Position numbers and translations under genes: made by a program. From assembly GCA_019246575.1 (NCBI GenBank), contig JAFAQG010001011.1, forward strand, positions 1-7,760: a DNA stretch of 7,760 bases, read 5' to 3'. The stretch is from Acidobacteriaceae bacterium. Lineage in GTDB: Bacteria > Acidobacteriota > Terriglobia > Bryobacterales > Bryobacteraceae. The notes beneath the pieces were generated by a model. That model was not told the origin of the DNA. It worked only from the letters and a program-made list of their open reading frames with translations, and made no database searches. How positions within the stretch are numbered: position 1 is the stretch's first letter; each line of letters opens with the position of its first letter. Below, piece by piece: positions 1 through 5,532 of the stretch.

Positions 1-138
1 ACGGCGCCCCGGGCCCCGGTAGATGGAAGGGCCAAATAGCTGGGAAGATTTGGAAACACTGCCGTAAGCGGCGGCTGCAGAAATACCGCCTAGAACTGCG
101 CTAGAGGTGAAAACCGCTGCACTCGATAGCCTCATCAT
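1..138 (-). CDS. Secreted protein, N-terminal part only; probable polysaccharide deacetylase (cut by window edge)
   Basis: An open frame begins at ATG 138 and runs off the left edge after 46 codons. A second ATG follows directly at 135. The N-terminus looks like a signal peptide: a short basic start (MMRL), then a small/hydrophobic stretch rich in Ala, Val and Gly, with AAAAYG as a possible cleavage area near residue 25. The mature part begins with SQLFGPSIYRG followed by PGRR. From memory, this pattern just precedes the TFDDGP catalytic motif in secreted polysaccharide deacetylases (carbohydrate esterase family 4), but that motif would lie outside the window, so the function is inference. 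GAGAAAGG lies directly upstream of the ATG pair and fits the second ATG only at a short spacing. The gene diverges from the cytochrome b gene across 223 bp. Confidence 0.55.
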   Translation of the reverse strand, partial: MMRLSSAAVFTSSAVLGGISAAAAYGSVSKSSQLFGPSIYRGPGRR

Positions 139-361
139 CCTTTCTCAACGCCCTTATTTAACTTGTGTGAAGTTTCAGTTGTTCTGCCCCGCTTCGACGA
201 GAATACGGTGAAAACGGGCAAATCGTTACGCTCAGTACTAACACTCCAGGATAAATCCTTCAACGTCCGCGGTGTTTGACGGGTGCGATAGATCAGCCGG
301 GATGCCCGTTTCCGCGGTAACATAGTCAGAATTCGGTCATCATCCCCGCACAGAGTTTGTC
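139..361. other. Divergent intergenic region
   Basis: This region separates the leftward secreted-protein gene from the rightward cytochrome b gene and should hold promoters for both. I looked for -35/-10 pairs on both strands. The best rightward candidate, TTGTTC (179-184) followed after 17 nt by AATACG, is too poor a match to call. No terminator or clear repeat was seen. Confidence 0.3.
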
Positions 362-1009
362 ATGCAGAGGCTTAGGCTTAAGCACCCGGTGGCCATCCGA
401 TGGTTTCATTGGATCAACTTTCCCCTGCTATTCCTCATGATTTGGAGCGGCCTTCTCATCTACTGGGCATACGACGTCTACCATATCGGTCCATTTCATT
501 TTTTCCCGAAATGGGTTTATTCGATTCTCGGCATGGATCGTATGTTAGCCGACGGTATGGCGCTGCACTTCTTTATGATGTGGCTGTTTGTGCTGAATGG
601 CGTGCTTTACATTGCCTACACAGTTTTTTCCGGCGAATGGCGTTATCTAGTTCCACGATCGCCTCGCACCTTCAAAGATGCATGGCAAGTGGTGCTATAC
701 GATCTCGGATTCAAAACGAATCTGCCGCTCCAGGAGAAATATAACGCCGCTCAGCAGGTCAGCTATACGGCCGTCGTACTGATGGGCATCGCCTCCGTTC
801 TGAGCGGGCTTGCGATCTACAAACCTGCTCAATTGCCGTGGCTTACAGCAGTATTCGGGGGCTACGAAGGAGCTCGACTGGTTCACTTTGTCTTGACGAT
901 GGGCTACCTTGTCTTTTTTCTCGTTCACGTGGCCCAGGTAATTCGCGCCGGTTGGAGCAATTTCCGCAGTATTGTAATCGGCTTCGAGCCCGTTGAAGAT
1001 CATGACTAG
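362..1009 (+). CDS. Di-haem b-type cytochrome, membrane subunit (cytochrome b561 / Ni,Fe-hydrogenase cytochrome b-like)
   Basis: This 215-aa integral membrane protein should carry electrons between the quinone pool and a periplasmic enzyme. Four hydrophobic helices are visible, at roughly residues 15-36, 66-88, 132-152 and 172-194. Histidines H16 (RWFHWINF), H69 (ALHFF), H175 (RLVHFV) and H189 (FLVHVAQV) sit in or at the ends of these helices, as expected for two b haems in the PF01292 family. Length and helix count are normal for the family. The start ATG has only a weak purine stretch (AGAG, 353-356) upstream. Its stop lies inside the start of the next gene (ATGACTAG), so the two are probably translated together and the proteins form one complex. 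Family assignment is strong; the physiological substrate cannot be told from sequence. Confidence 0.88.
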   Translation: MQRLRLKHPVAIRWFHWINFPLLFLMIWSGLLIYWAYDVYHIGPFHFFPKWVYSILGMDRMLADGMALHFFMMWLFVLNGVLYIAYTVFSGEWRYLVPRSPRTFKDAWQVVLYDLGFKTNLPLQEKYNAAQQVSYTAVVLMGIASVLSGLAIYKPAQLPWLTAVFGGYEGARLVHFVLTMGYLVFFLVHVAQVIRAGWSNFRSIVIGFEPVEDHD

Positions 1010-1763
1010 ATCTGAGCGTGAGATAGTGTTGAGCGATGACGCGCTCAAGCGTGAGTTACGGCGCAGAACACGACGCGATTTCCTTATCGGCGGCATTACT
1101 GGTTTGGGCGCCATCGGCGGTTATGAATGGATGAAGTCGGTCGAAGATGACGATGGTCTGCCACATCTCGAGCGGAAGGTTCTGGACTTCAACGGCAAGT
1201 TAGCTCACGGATACTTCAGCGATTCCCATCGCATGCCGGTTTATTCAGCGGCCGATGTACGCCGGCTTAAAGTGAACGGAGACATCGGTGTAAAGAATAG
1301 GCTCACGGCCTGGCGGCTTTCCGTGTTCACCGGATCGGGACCGGCTTTGCATCTATCGCTTGCGGATATCCAGGCGCTTCCGAAGATCGACCTTGTCACG
1401 CGGTTCTGCTGTATAGAGGGGTGGAGCACTATCGTGCAATGGAGCGGCGCACGTTTCTCCGATTTCACGAGAAAGTATTTCCCCGCAGGCCGGCAACTGC
1501 CCGGGTTCGTTCACATGGCCACTCCCGACCAGGAGTACTATGTCGGCTTGGATATCAAGAGCGCCATGCACCCGCAGACTCTGCTCGCATACGAGCTCAA
1601 TCGAGAGCCTCTTACGGCCGAGCACGGAGCGCCTCTGAGGCTAGCCATTCCGGTGAAATACGGAATCAAAAGCATCAAGCGGATAGCTAGCATTCGGTAC
1701 ACAGCCGATAAGCCCGGTGACTACTGGGCCGAACAGGGCTACGATTGGTTCGCGGGGCTTTGA
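1002..1763 (+). CDS. Tat-exported molybdopterin-dependent oxidoreductase (sulfite oxidase / MsrP fold)
   Basis: From ATG 1002 this is a 253-aa protein; an in-frame TTG at 993 is possible but less likely. The N-terminus has a twin-arginine signal, TRRDFLIGG, with RR at residues 24-25, followed by a hydrophobic Gly/Ile segment. It should therefore be exported folded, or stay anchored, on the periplasmic side. The core carries RFCCIEGWS (residues 134-142), matching the CxEGWS-type loop of the PF00174 molybdopterin domain; the second Cys (137) is the likely molybdenum ligand. HGAPLRLAIP and KYGIKSIK further on are typical of the same fold. The gene overlaps the cytochrome b gene by 8 nt, so that membrane protein is the likely redox partner, in the role MsrQ plays for MsrP. 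The substrate is unknown; I would not call it msrP. Confidence 0.87.
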   Translation: MTRSEREIVLSDDALKRELRRRTRRDFLIGGITGLGAIGGYEWMKSVEDDDGLPHLERKVLDFNGKLAHGYFSDSHRMPVYSAADVRRLKVNGDIGVKNRLTAWRLSVFTGSGPALHLSLADIQALPKIDLVTRFCCIEGWSTIVQWSGARFSDFTRKYFPAGRQLPGFVHMATPDQEYYVGLDIKSAMHPQTLLAYELNREPLTAEHGAPLRLAIPVKYGIKSIKRIASIRYTADKPGDYWAEQGYDWFAGL

Positions 1764-1766
1764 CCT

Positions 1767-2498
1767 GTGCTCGAAGCTAAGCTCTACTGCGGTACGTCCG
1801 GGTTTGCGTACGACAGCTGGCAACCCGATTTCTATCCCGACAAGCTGCCCAAAGCACGATTCCTCTCCTACTACGCAACGCGCCTTAATGCGGTCGAAGT
1901 GAATTACACGTACAGAAGACTTGCTGCTCCTGCAACCTTCGATAAGTGGATAGCGGCTACGCCGAACGGCTTTCTGTTCTTACCGAAGGCGCACATGAAC
2001 ATTACACATCGCTTCAAGTTAGAAGGTGCAGAGGAATTTACGCGCTTGTTTCTCGACACGCTCTACCCGTTCGAGCGTGCCGGAAGGCTCGGTCCTATTC
2101 TTTTTCAGTTGCCGCCTAACCTGCCCAGCGATGCGCCAAAGCTTGCGAAGTTCGTTGCCGTTCTTCCCCGCTCCGTTAAGACCGCCTTTGAATTCAGAAA
2201 TGCAACCTGGTTTAACGAACGTGTGTACGAAATACTCCAATCCGCAAATGTGGCCCTATGCGTTGCGGAAAACGAAAATCTCGAAACACCTCATGTCCTA
2301 ACGGCGGACTTCGTTTACCTTCGCCTCCGAAAACCGGATTATACGGAATCGGAACTGGGGAGCATCGCTCGGCGCATCGATCATTACCGGACCAATGGTT
2401 ATCCGACATATGCGATCTTTAAGCATGAAGAGAGCCCAGCGGGCGCACTTCATGCCGAAAGATTACTAAAGGAGTTGCGCGAGAAAGCGAACGCGTAG
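1767..2498 (+). CDS. DUF72 family protein (TIM-barrel-like, YecE type)
   Basis: This 243-aa cytosolic protein starts at GTG 1767, only 3 nt after the oxidoreductase stop, and is probably the last gene of the operon. Family landmarks are in order: YCGTSGFAYDSW near the N-terminus (residues 7-18), EVNYTYRR (44-51), FLPKAHMNITH (71-81), FQLPPNL (113-119) and FEFRNATWF (141-149). The C-terminal part has VYLRLRKPDY, where related proteins have a similar strand and loop. Full-length DUF72 proteins are about 240-300 aa, so it looks complete. No biochemical function is firmly established for the family, and the link to the redox genes is only by position. It is the last chromosomal gene before the insertion point and is intact. 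Confidence 0.88.
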   Translation: MLEAKLYCGTSGFAYDSWQPDFYPDKLPKARFLSYYATRLNAVEVNYTYRRLAAPATFDKWIAATPNGFLFLPKAHMNITHRFKLEGAEEFTRLFLDTLYPFERAGRLGPILFQLPPNLPSDAPKLAKFVAVLPRSVKTAFEFRNATWFNERVYEILQSANVALCVAENENLETPHVLTADFVYLRLRKPDYTESELGSIARRIDHYRTNGYPTYAIFKHEESPAGALHAERLLKELREKANA

Positions 2499-2536
2499 GC
2501 TGTACTCGGTTGAGTCGTGGCCGCTCGCAAGAACAC

Positions 2537-2581
2537 TGGTAGGGGCGGCAGGGATCGAACCTGCGACCCCGTGCTTAGAAG
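2537..2581 (-). other. tRNA-Arg(UCU) 3' half: displaced tRNA end marking an element attachment site (attL/attR)
   Basis: Read on the minus strand the 45 bp give, in order: anticodon loop CTTCTAA (anticodon TCT at 2579-2577), 3' anticodon stem GCACG, variable loop GGGTC, T-arm GCAGG-TTCGATC-CCTGC with a perfect 5-bp stem, the 3' acceptor strand CGCCCCT, discriminator A and CCA (2539-2537). The expected 5' anticodon stem (CGTGC) is absent; the sequence there is GATAA. D-arm and 5' acceptor strand are also missing, so this cannot be a working tRNA. A tRNA 3' end broken exactly at the anticodon loop and lying beside a tyrosine recombinase is the usual scar of site-specific integration. The orientation puts the chromosome on the left and the element on the right. 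Confidence 0.85.
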
Positions 2582-2710
2582 TTATCGTTGTTCTGTGTTT
2601 TCAACACTTACCGAGTAACATGGGCTTCTGACCAGACCCTTCAGATACAACGAGTTAGCCACTTCCGAGTATCATCGCGTATCACCCAATGTAACCTAGC
2701 GGATTCGCAG
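2582..2710. other. Element terminus between att core and integrase gene
   Basis: These 129 bp between the tRNA fragment and the integrase stop have no gene. They hold a short perfect hairpin, GTGTT-TTC-AACAC (2595-2607), and two GTATCA copies exactly 10 bp apart (2669-2674 and 2679-2684). Regions like this in tyrosine-recombinase elements carry binding sites for the recombinase, Xis or host bending proteins, which is a plausible role here. No T-rich intrinsic terminator for the integrase transcript was recognised. Confidence 0.45.
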
Positions 2711-3958
2711 TCATGTGGACATCCGTGTGGACACGTGTGGACATGCCTCACGCCGTTCATGACGGTCGCCGCTTTGCCCCTCGGTTACTCCCGAGCACCC
2801 ATCGACCTTAGGGAACACAGACAGCACCGCGACCGCTGCAGCTCGGGCCTTGTCCCGGATACGGATGTAATGCCTGGTCATCTCGGGCGACAGATGCCCA
2901 GCGAGTTCCATAATCGTCGCAATGGCCACGCCCGCTTCCGCAAGTTGAGTAATGGCGGTATGCCTCAAATCGTGAAAGCGGAGTTTCGATAGGCCCGCCT
3001 TCTTGCGAAGCGAACGCCAGGCGGTGCGCCAGGTCTTTGCGTGCTGGCACGGATCGTACCCGGTTCCTCTCGCCGAGCTTGTTGGCTTTGTGTGCTTGAA
3101 GCGGAATGCCGGGAACAAGAAGTGGTCCGGCTCATGCGACCCGAGCTTGTTGGCGCGGTCAATAACCCTGGCAAATGCACGCACGGCTTCATCGTTGAGC
3201 GGAATCTCGCGGCATCCGCCATCGGTCTTGGTGCCTTCCCGCTCGATGCGCACCACACGAGAGAAGAGATCCACGTTGCGGTGCCGCAGTTTCCTGATCT
3301 CGACCCCGCGCATCGTGGTATTCGAAGCGATCCAGGCTGCAAGATAGGCAGCATCCCATTCCGGCTTACTGCCAGCAGTTTCGATCAGACGCCTGAGCTG
3401 TTCATCCGTAAGCGCAACACCGGGCCCGCGAGCGTTCTCCTTCAGGGGCTTGTACTCGGAAGAAATTTTTGCCCAGCACTTCGCCTCGGAGAGGATCATG
3501 CGCAGGACTTTGACTTCCAGATTGATCGTTCGCGAACCCACGCACTTTCCCCGTTCCAGGCGATAGTCTGTGACGTCGTCAAGAGTGATTTCTTTCAACT
3601 TCGTTTCACCGAAATACTCTTTCAATGGCTTGAGCCGATAGCCTTCCATGAGGAGGGTGTTTTCGGCCTTGCCTGCGAGGGCGCGGCGCGATCTCCAATG
3701 TTCCGCCGCCTTCGAAAACGATGCTTTGCTGCGGTCGGCGGGCAGCCGGCCGGCCTCCTGCTCATTCTTCGCGTTGCGATAAACGTCCTTGGCCTGTTGA
3801 TAATTTCGCGTCTTGGCGCTGAACTCGCGCCACCGCCCGGCAATCTTCAGCTTGTAATGCCAAACACCGCGGCGGCGGTGCAGACCATCGCAATCCTTGT
3901 TTCCTTGAGAGGACCTCGAACGCGCGCCTGATTGCTCCTTTTCAAATTGTTCGTTCAC
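2711..3958 (-). CDS. int: Tyrosine recombinase / integrase of the element
   Basis: This 415-aa enzyme should integrate and excise the element at tRNA-Arg. The chosen start is GTG 3958, which overlaps the stop of the upstream gene by 4 nt (GTGA motif) and has AGGTGA at a spacing of 7 nt; the frame stays open to an ATG at 4036, but that lies deep in the upstream gene. Domains: an N-terminal arm-binding type region (about 25-70, GVWHYKLKIAGRWREF), a helical core-binding domain (about 80-170), and the catalytic domain (about 180-370). All catalytic residues are present: R217 (MRGVEIRKL), K244 (TKTDGG), H329 and R332 (FHDLRHTAITQL), H355 (LAGHLS) and Y364 (TRHYIRI). The gene points at the tRNA fragment, as usual for such elements. 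Its last codons run through the TGTCCACA repeats. The enzyme appears intact and probably active. Confidence 0.95.
   Translation of the reverse strand: MNEQFEKEQSGARSRSSQGNKDCDGLHRRRGVWHYKLKIAGRWREFSAKTRNYQQAKDVYRNAKNEQEAGRLPADRSKASFSKAAEHWRSRRALAGKAENTLLMEGYRLKPLKEYFGETKLKEITLDDVTDYRLERGKCVGSRTINLEVKVLRMILSEAKCWAKISSEYKPLKENARGPGVALTDEQLRRLIETAGSKPEWDAAYLAAWIASNTTMRGVEIRKLRHRNVDLFSRVVRIEREGTKTDGGCREIPLNDEAVRAFARVIDRANKLGSHEPDHFLFPAFRFKHTKPTSSARGTGYDPCQHAKTWRTAWRSLRKKAGLSKLRFHDLRHTAITQLAEAGVAIATIMELAGHLSPEMTRHYIRIRDKARAAAVAVLSVFPKVDGCSGVTEGQSGDRHERREACPHVSTRMST
2714..2743 (-). repeat. Three direct copies of TGTCCACA: candidate integrase arm-type sites
   Basis: On the plus strand TGTGGACA occurs at 2714-2721, 2726-2733 and 2736-2743, all in the same orientation with start-to-start spacings of 12 and 10 bp, close to one helical turn. 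The first copy abuts the integrase stop codon, so the repeats also encode the last residues of the recombinase (PHVSTRMST). I saw no further copy in the window. Short tandem sites about 130-170 bp from the recombination core fit arm-type sites bound by the N-terminal domain of tyrosine recombinases. The repeats are seen directly; the role is inferred. Confidence 0.6.
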
Positions 3959-4650
3959 AACTCCTTCACCTCGTTTCTCATACCCGCTACTCGCAGCTGC
4001 CGCCTGCTTTCTCGATTGCGCCAAGCGTTGCCGCAACGGACTGAGCAGTATTCCGCGTTGTAGCGTCCGGCCCAGAAGAGCAGATCACAATTTTTGCAGA
4101 TGCGAATCCTATCGATGTCTACGCCATTCAAAATGTCGGCGATCGGCGAGAACTCGAAATGCAGAATGCTTTGACCCTTCGGGGCCGAACTCGACCTGCG
4201 GCGCTCGATCCGCAACTCAAGCAGTTGAGCGCTCTTTGCAAACCCGAACTGCGTTCCAAATGCGGAGGATGACATATCCTTTGCCGGCTTCCGCATCTCT
4301 GGTAGCTCCCTCAAAAACCGGCGCGCCGCAATTAACTGGTTGTATCGATCAACAACCCGCATCGCGTTTTCGGCTGTGACTGTTCCGATGCCCGTCAGGA
4401 TGAACTTGCGCACACTGCGCCGTAGTGCGCCAAGCTGCCGCCGCACAAACCCAACGACCTCCTCTCGCCTCCTCCGTGCATCGCTCTCTATTTCGGTTGC
4501 CTCGCTGCTGGGCAGACGGCGAAGCGAGCTCTGTAGCGCAACAAGGTTGAACCCCCGGACAGGCGCGTGATTTTCATTCAGCGCGTTTACGACTTCAAGC
4601 AGCTCTCCGACCCGGACGTTCGATCGTGATGCTTTAGAGAGGGGTGGCAT
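3955..4650 (-). CDS. CGNR-like zinc-finger protein, probable element regulator
   Basis: This 231-aa protein is first in the leftward operon and coupled to the integrase by a 4-nt overlap. The N-terminal ~180 residues are mostly helical-looking and basic, with an Arg/Glu-rich run at 57-82, and do not match a family I recognise. The C-terminus has C185-x2-C188-x13-C202-x3-C206 and reads YCSVRCGNAWRNRESRR. This resembles the CGNR zinc finger normally found behind an ABATE domain, where the motif is WCsm-x-CGNRaK-x-R. A DNA-binding regulatory role is therefore plausible, possibly controlling its own promoter and integrase supply. The start ATG 4650 has no convincing Shine-Dalgarno sequence; a consensus -35 box lies upstream. 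The family link is moderate and the function inferred. Confidence 0.75.
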   Translation of the reverse strand: MPPLSKASRSNVRVGELLEVVNALNENHAPVRGFNLVALQSSLRRLPSSEATEIESDARRRREEVVGFVRRQLGALRRSVRKFILTGIGTVTAENAMRVVDRYNQLIAARRFLRELPEMRKPAKDMSSSAFGTQFGFAKSAQLLELRIERRRSSSAPKGQSILHFEFSPIADILNGVDIDRIRICKNCDLLFWAGRYNAEYCSVRCGNAWRNRESRRQLRVAGMRNEVKEL

Positions 4651-4675
4651 TCCACTAAAATTCTTGTTCTAAACG

Positions 4676-4696
4676 TACTACTACCACATACTACTC
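4676..4696. repeat. TACTAC direct repeats in the divergent control region
   Basis: TACTACTAC at 4676-4684 and TACTACTC at 4689-4696 start 13 bp apart and flank or overlap the predicted -10 of the leftward promoter. A candidate rightward -10, CATACT (4687-4692), with TTGTTC 17 nt upstream (4664-4669), also falls here. The repeats could be binding sites for the winged-helix excisionase-like protein, whose relatives bind tandem direct repeats. Confidence 0.4.
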
Positions 4697-4714
4697 AGTG
4701 ACAGCGCGTGTCAA
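4685..4714 (-). promoter_or_regulatory. Candidate sigma-70 promoter for the CGNR-like gene and integrase
   Basis: On the minus strand a perfect TTGACA (-35, 4714-4709) is followed after 18 nt by TATGTG (-10, 4690-4685). The -35 is consensus and the -10 is weak, so activity may depend on a regulator. The predicted start point near 4678 would leave a leader of about 28 nt before ATG 4650. Confidence 0.5.
4699..4713. promoter_or_regulatory. Inverted repeat TGACA-N5-TGTCA over the -35 box: candidate operator
   Basis: TGACA (4699-4703) and TGTCA (4709-4713) form a perfect 5-bp dyad around GCGCG. The right arm shares five of six bases with the -35 hexamer of the leftward promoter, so a dimeric protein bound here would block it. 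The excisionase start is only 14 bp further right. Likely binders are the element's own CGNR-like or excisionase-like protein; this is inferred. Confidence 0.45.
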
Positions 4715-4726
4715 GCGCATACATCA

Positions 4727-4951
4727 ATGGCAACAACTAGCCTTCTCAAAACCATCACACCCCGGGCGGGGTTCGCCGTCCAAGAGCTGAGTGAGCAGTA
4801 CGGAAATTCTCAAGGATTTTGGAGAGCCGAGATTCGTTCCGGACGTTTGCCAGTCGTCCGACTCGGACGTCGCGTCCTCGTTCTGGAAAGCGATTTGGAG
4901 AATTACCTAAACGCCAGACGCTCCAATAACCCCGGTGAGGCAACAAAGTAA
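4727..4951 (+). CDS. Excisionase / AlpA-like small DNA-binding protein (winged-helix MerR type)
   Basis: This 74-aa protein has one recognisable domain. AVQELSEQYGNSQGFWRAEI forms the helix-turn-helix, RSGRLPVVRLGRRVLV is the small beta wing, and ESDLENYLNARR is the closing helix. This is the pattern of the excisionase/AlpA helix-turn-helix families used in phages, satellites and islands to bend att DNA for excision or to activate other genes. Placement next to the control region, divergent from the integrase operon, supports that job. ATG 4727 has no clear Shine-Dalgarno sequence, so translation may be weak or the message nearly leaderless. A short lysine-containing tail ends the protein. 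Family assignment is firm; whether it acts as excisionase, transcription factor or both is open. Confidence 0.85.
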   Translation: MATTSLLKTITPRAGFAVQELSEQYGNSQGFWRAEIRSGRLPVVRLGRRVLVLESDLENYLNARRSNNPGEATK

Positions 4952-5067
4952 AAGCCCGGCACGCAGGAGACGCACCGGGCCGAACTTCACGCGAACACCT
5001 GAGTTGATTTTGACACGCTGAACAGCGCTCGACAACGCATCTCCTGAGAACCGGGCGGAGCAACCCT
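4952..5067 (+). other. Spacer with GCCCGG/CCGGGC stem-loop between excisionase and replication genes
   Basis: A 6-bp perfect stem, GCCCGG (4954-4959) with CCGGGC (4975-4980), encloses a 15-nt loop directly after the excisionase stop. There is no T-run after it, so a classic intrinsic terminator is not supported. TTGACA at 5010-5015 could be a -35 box but no -10 follows at proper spacing. CGCTG-AA-CAGCG (5017-5028) is a small dyad. GGAG (5057-5060) is a good ribosome binding site for the next gene. Confidence 0.35.
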
Positions 5068-5532
5068 ATGCATCCGCTCAAGACCACTCTTCCGCCCGAA
5101 CTGGCGACCGGCTGGTGCCAGGATGGGCTTCCGTTTCGATTCTCCAAATACCCCTCCAAGCTAAAGAGAGCTTCCAGGAAAAACAGGCATATCGCCAGCG
5201 GTCTGGAGTTCTGCTTCACGTGCGGATACACCGACGTGCGCGATTTCGTGTGGATCTGCACCTATCTCCTACCCACGCCGCTGGCGCGAGCAGCCCGCTG
5301 CCAGTTCATTTCCTTCGCGATCTGTTATGAATGCGATCGGAAAACTTACCGCACCATCTGGAAAATCGAAAAGCTCGCGATTGAGCTTTTCGCAGGAGCA
5401 GACCGCGCTGCACAAACTGACGCCCATACGAGCGCTCCGCCGCTATCGTGCGAGCCGAAAAACGTGCGTAGCCCTGACGAAGCTGATTCGCTGGACGATT
5501 TCTTCTTCGCGGGAGGCGGCGATGAACAGTAA
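5068..5532 (+). CDS. Uncharacterised 154-aa protein with two CxxC pairs
   Basis: I do not recognise this family. The ATG has GGAG at a 7-nt spacing, a good start. Two CxxC knuckles are visible, C49-x2-C52 (EFCFTCGYTD) and C86-x2-C89 (AICYECDRKT), 33 residues apart, enough to hold one zinc ion in a ribbon-like fold; C17, C64, C78 and C128 are extra cysteines. The N-terminus is basic (KYPSKLKRASRKNRH), while the C-terminus is low-complexity and acidic (DEADSLDDFFF). The gene overlaps the replication protein by 11 nt and carries that gene's ribosome binding site, so the two are translationally coupled. A role in replication, such as loading, DNA binding or primase accessory factor, is a guess from position. 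Ordinary codon flow and the good ribosome binding site support a real gene. Confidence 0.72.
   Translation: MHPLKTTLPPELATGWCQDGLPFRFSKYPSKLKRASRKNRHIASGLEFCFTCGYTDVRDFVWICTYLLPTPLARAARCQFISFAICYECDRKTYRTIWKIEKLAIELFAGADRAAQTDAHTSAPPLSCEPKNVRSPDEADSLDDFFFAGGGDEQ
5511..5516 (+). promoter_or_regulatory. Strong Shine-Dalgarno for the replication gene, inside the preceding gene
   Basis: GGGAGG lies 5 nt before ATG 5522 and inside the last codons of the 154-aa gene. It fixes the start of the large replication gene and shows that the two reading frames overlap (ATGAACAGTAA) rather than being fused. Confidence 0.7.

Noticed and set aside
135..323. 62-aa minus-strand frame upstream of the secreted protein gene
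   Set aside because: Its end meets the ATG of the downstream gene, but it has no ribosome binding site, no family resemblance, and fills what should be a divergent promoter region.
993..1001. TTG start giving a 256-aa oxidoreductase
   Set aside because: An ATG lies three codons downstream in the classic ATGACTAG overlap; the TTG adds nothing to the Tat signal.
695..1114. 139-aa minus-strand frame spanning the cytochrome b/oxidoreductase junction
   Set aside because: Overlaps two well-supported genes on the other strand and resembles no family.
2714..2743. CRISPR-like array
   Set aside because: Units are only 8 bp with 2-4 bp linkers; far too short for CRISPR repeats and spacers, and no cas gene is near.
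3041..3931. 296-aa open frame on the plus strand
   Set aside because: It is antisense to the integrase, whose frame carries every catalytic residue in order; the plus-strand product shows no recognisable motif and no ribosome binding site.
3959..4036. ATG 4036 as integrase start (441 aa)
   Set aside because: It would bury 26 residues in the zinc-finger coding region of the upstream gene; GTG 3958 has a Shine-Dalgarno sequence and the coupling overlap, and the alternative N-terminus is unlike integrases.
5017..5028. CGCTGAACAGCG dyad as a LexA box
   Set aside because: Does not match the LexA operators I know (CTGT-N8-ACAG or GAAC-N7-GTTC); a 5-bp dyad of this kind is expected by chance.
5448..5532. 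SSB-like acidic tail or clamp-binding motif in the 154-aa protein (SLDDFFF)
   Set aside because: The hydrophobic residues are followed by seven more residues rather than forming the very C-terminus, and it does not match a clamp-binding consensus.
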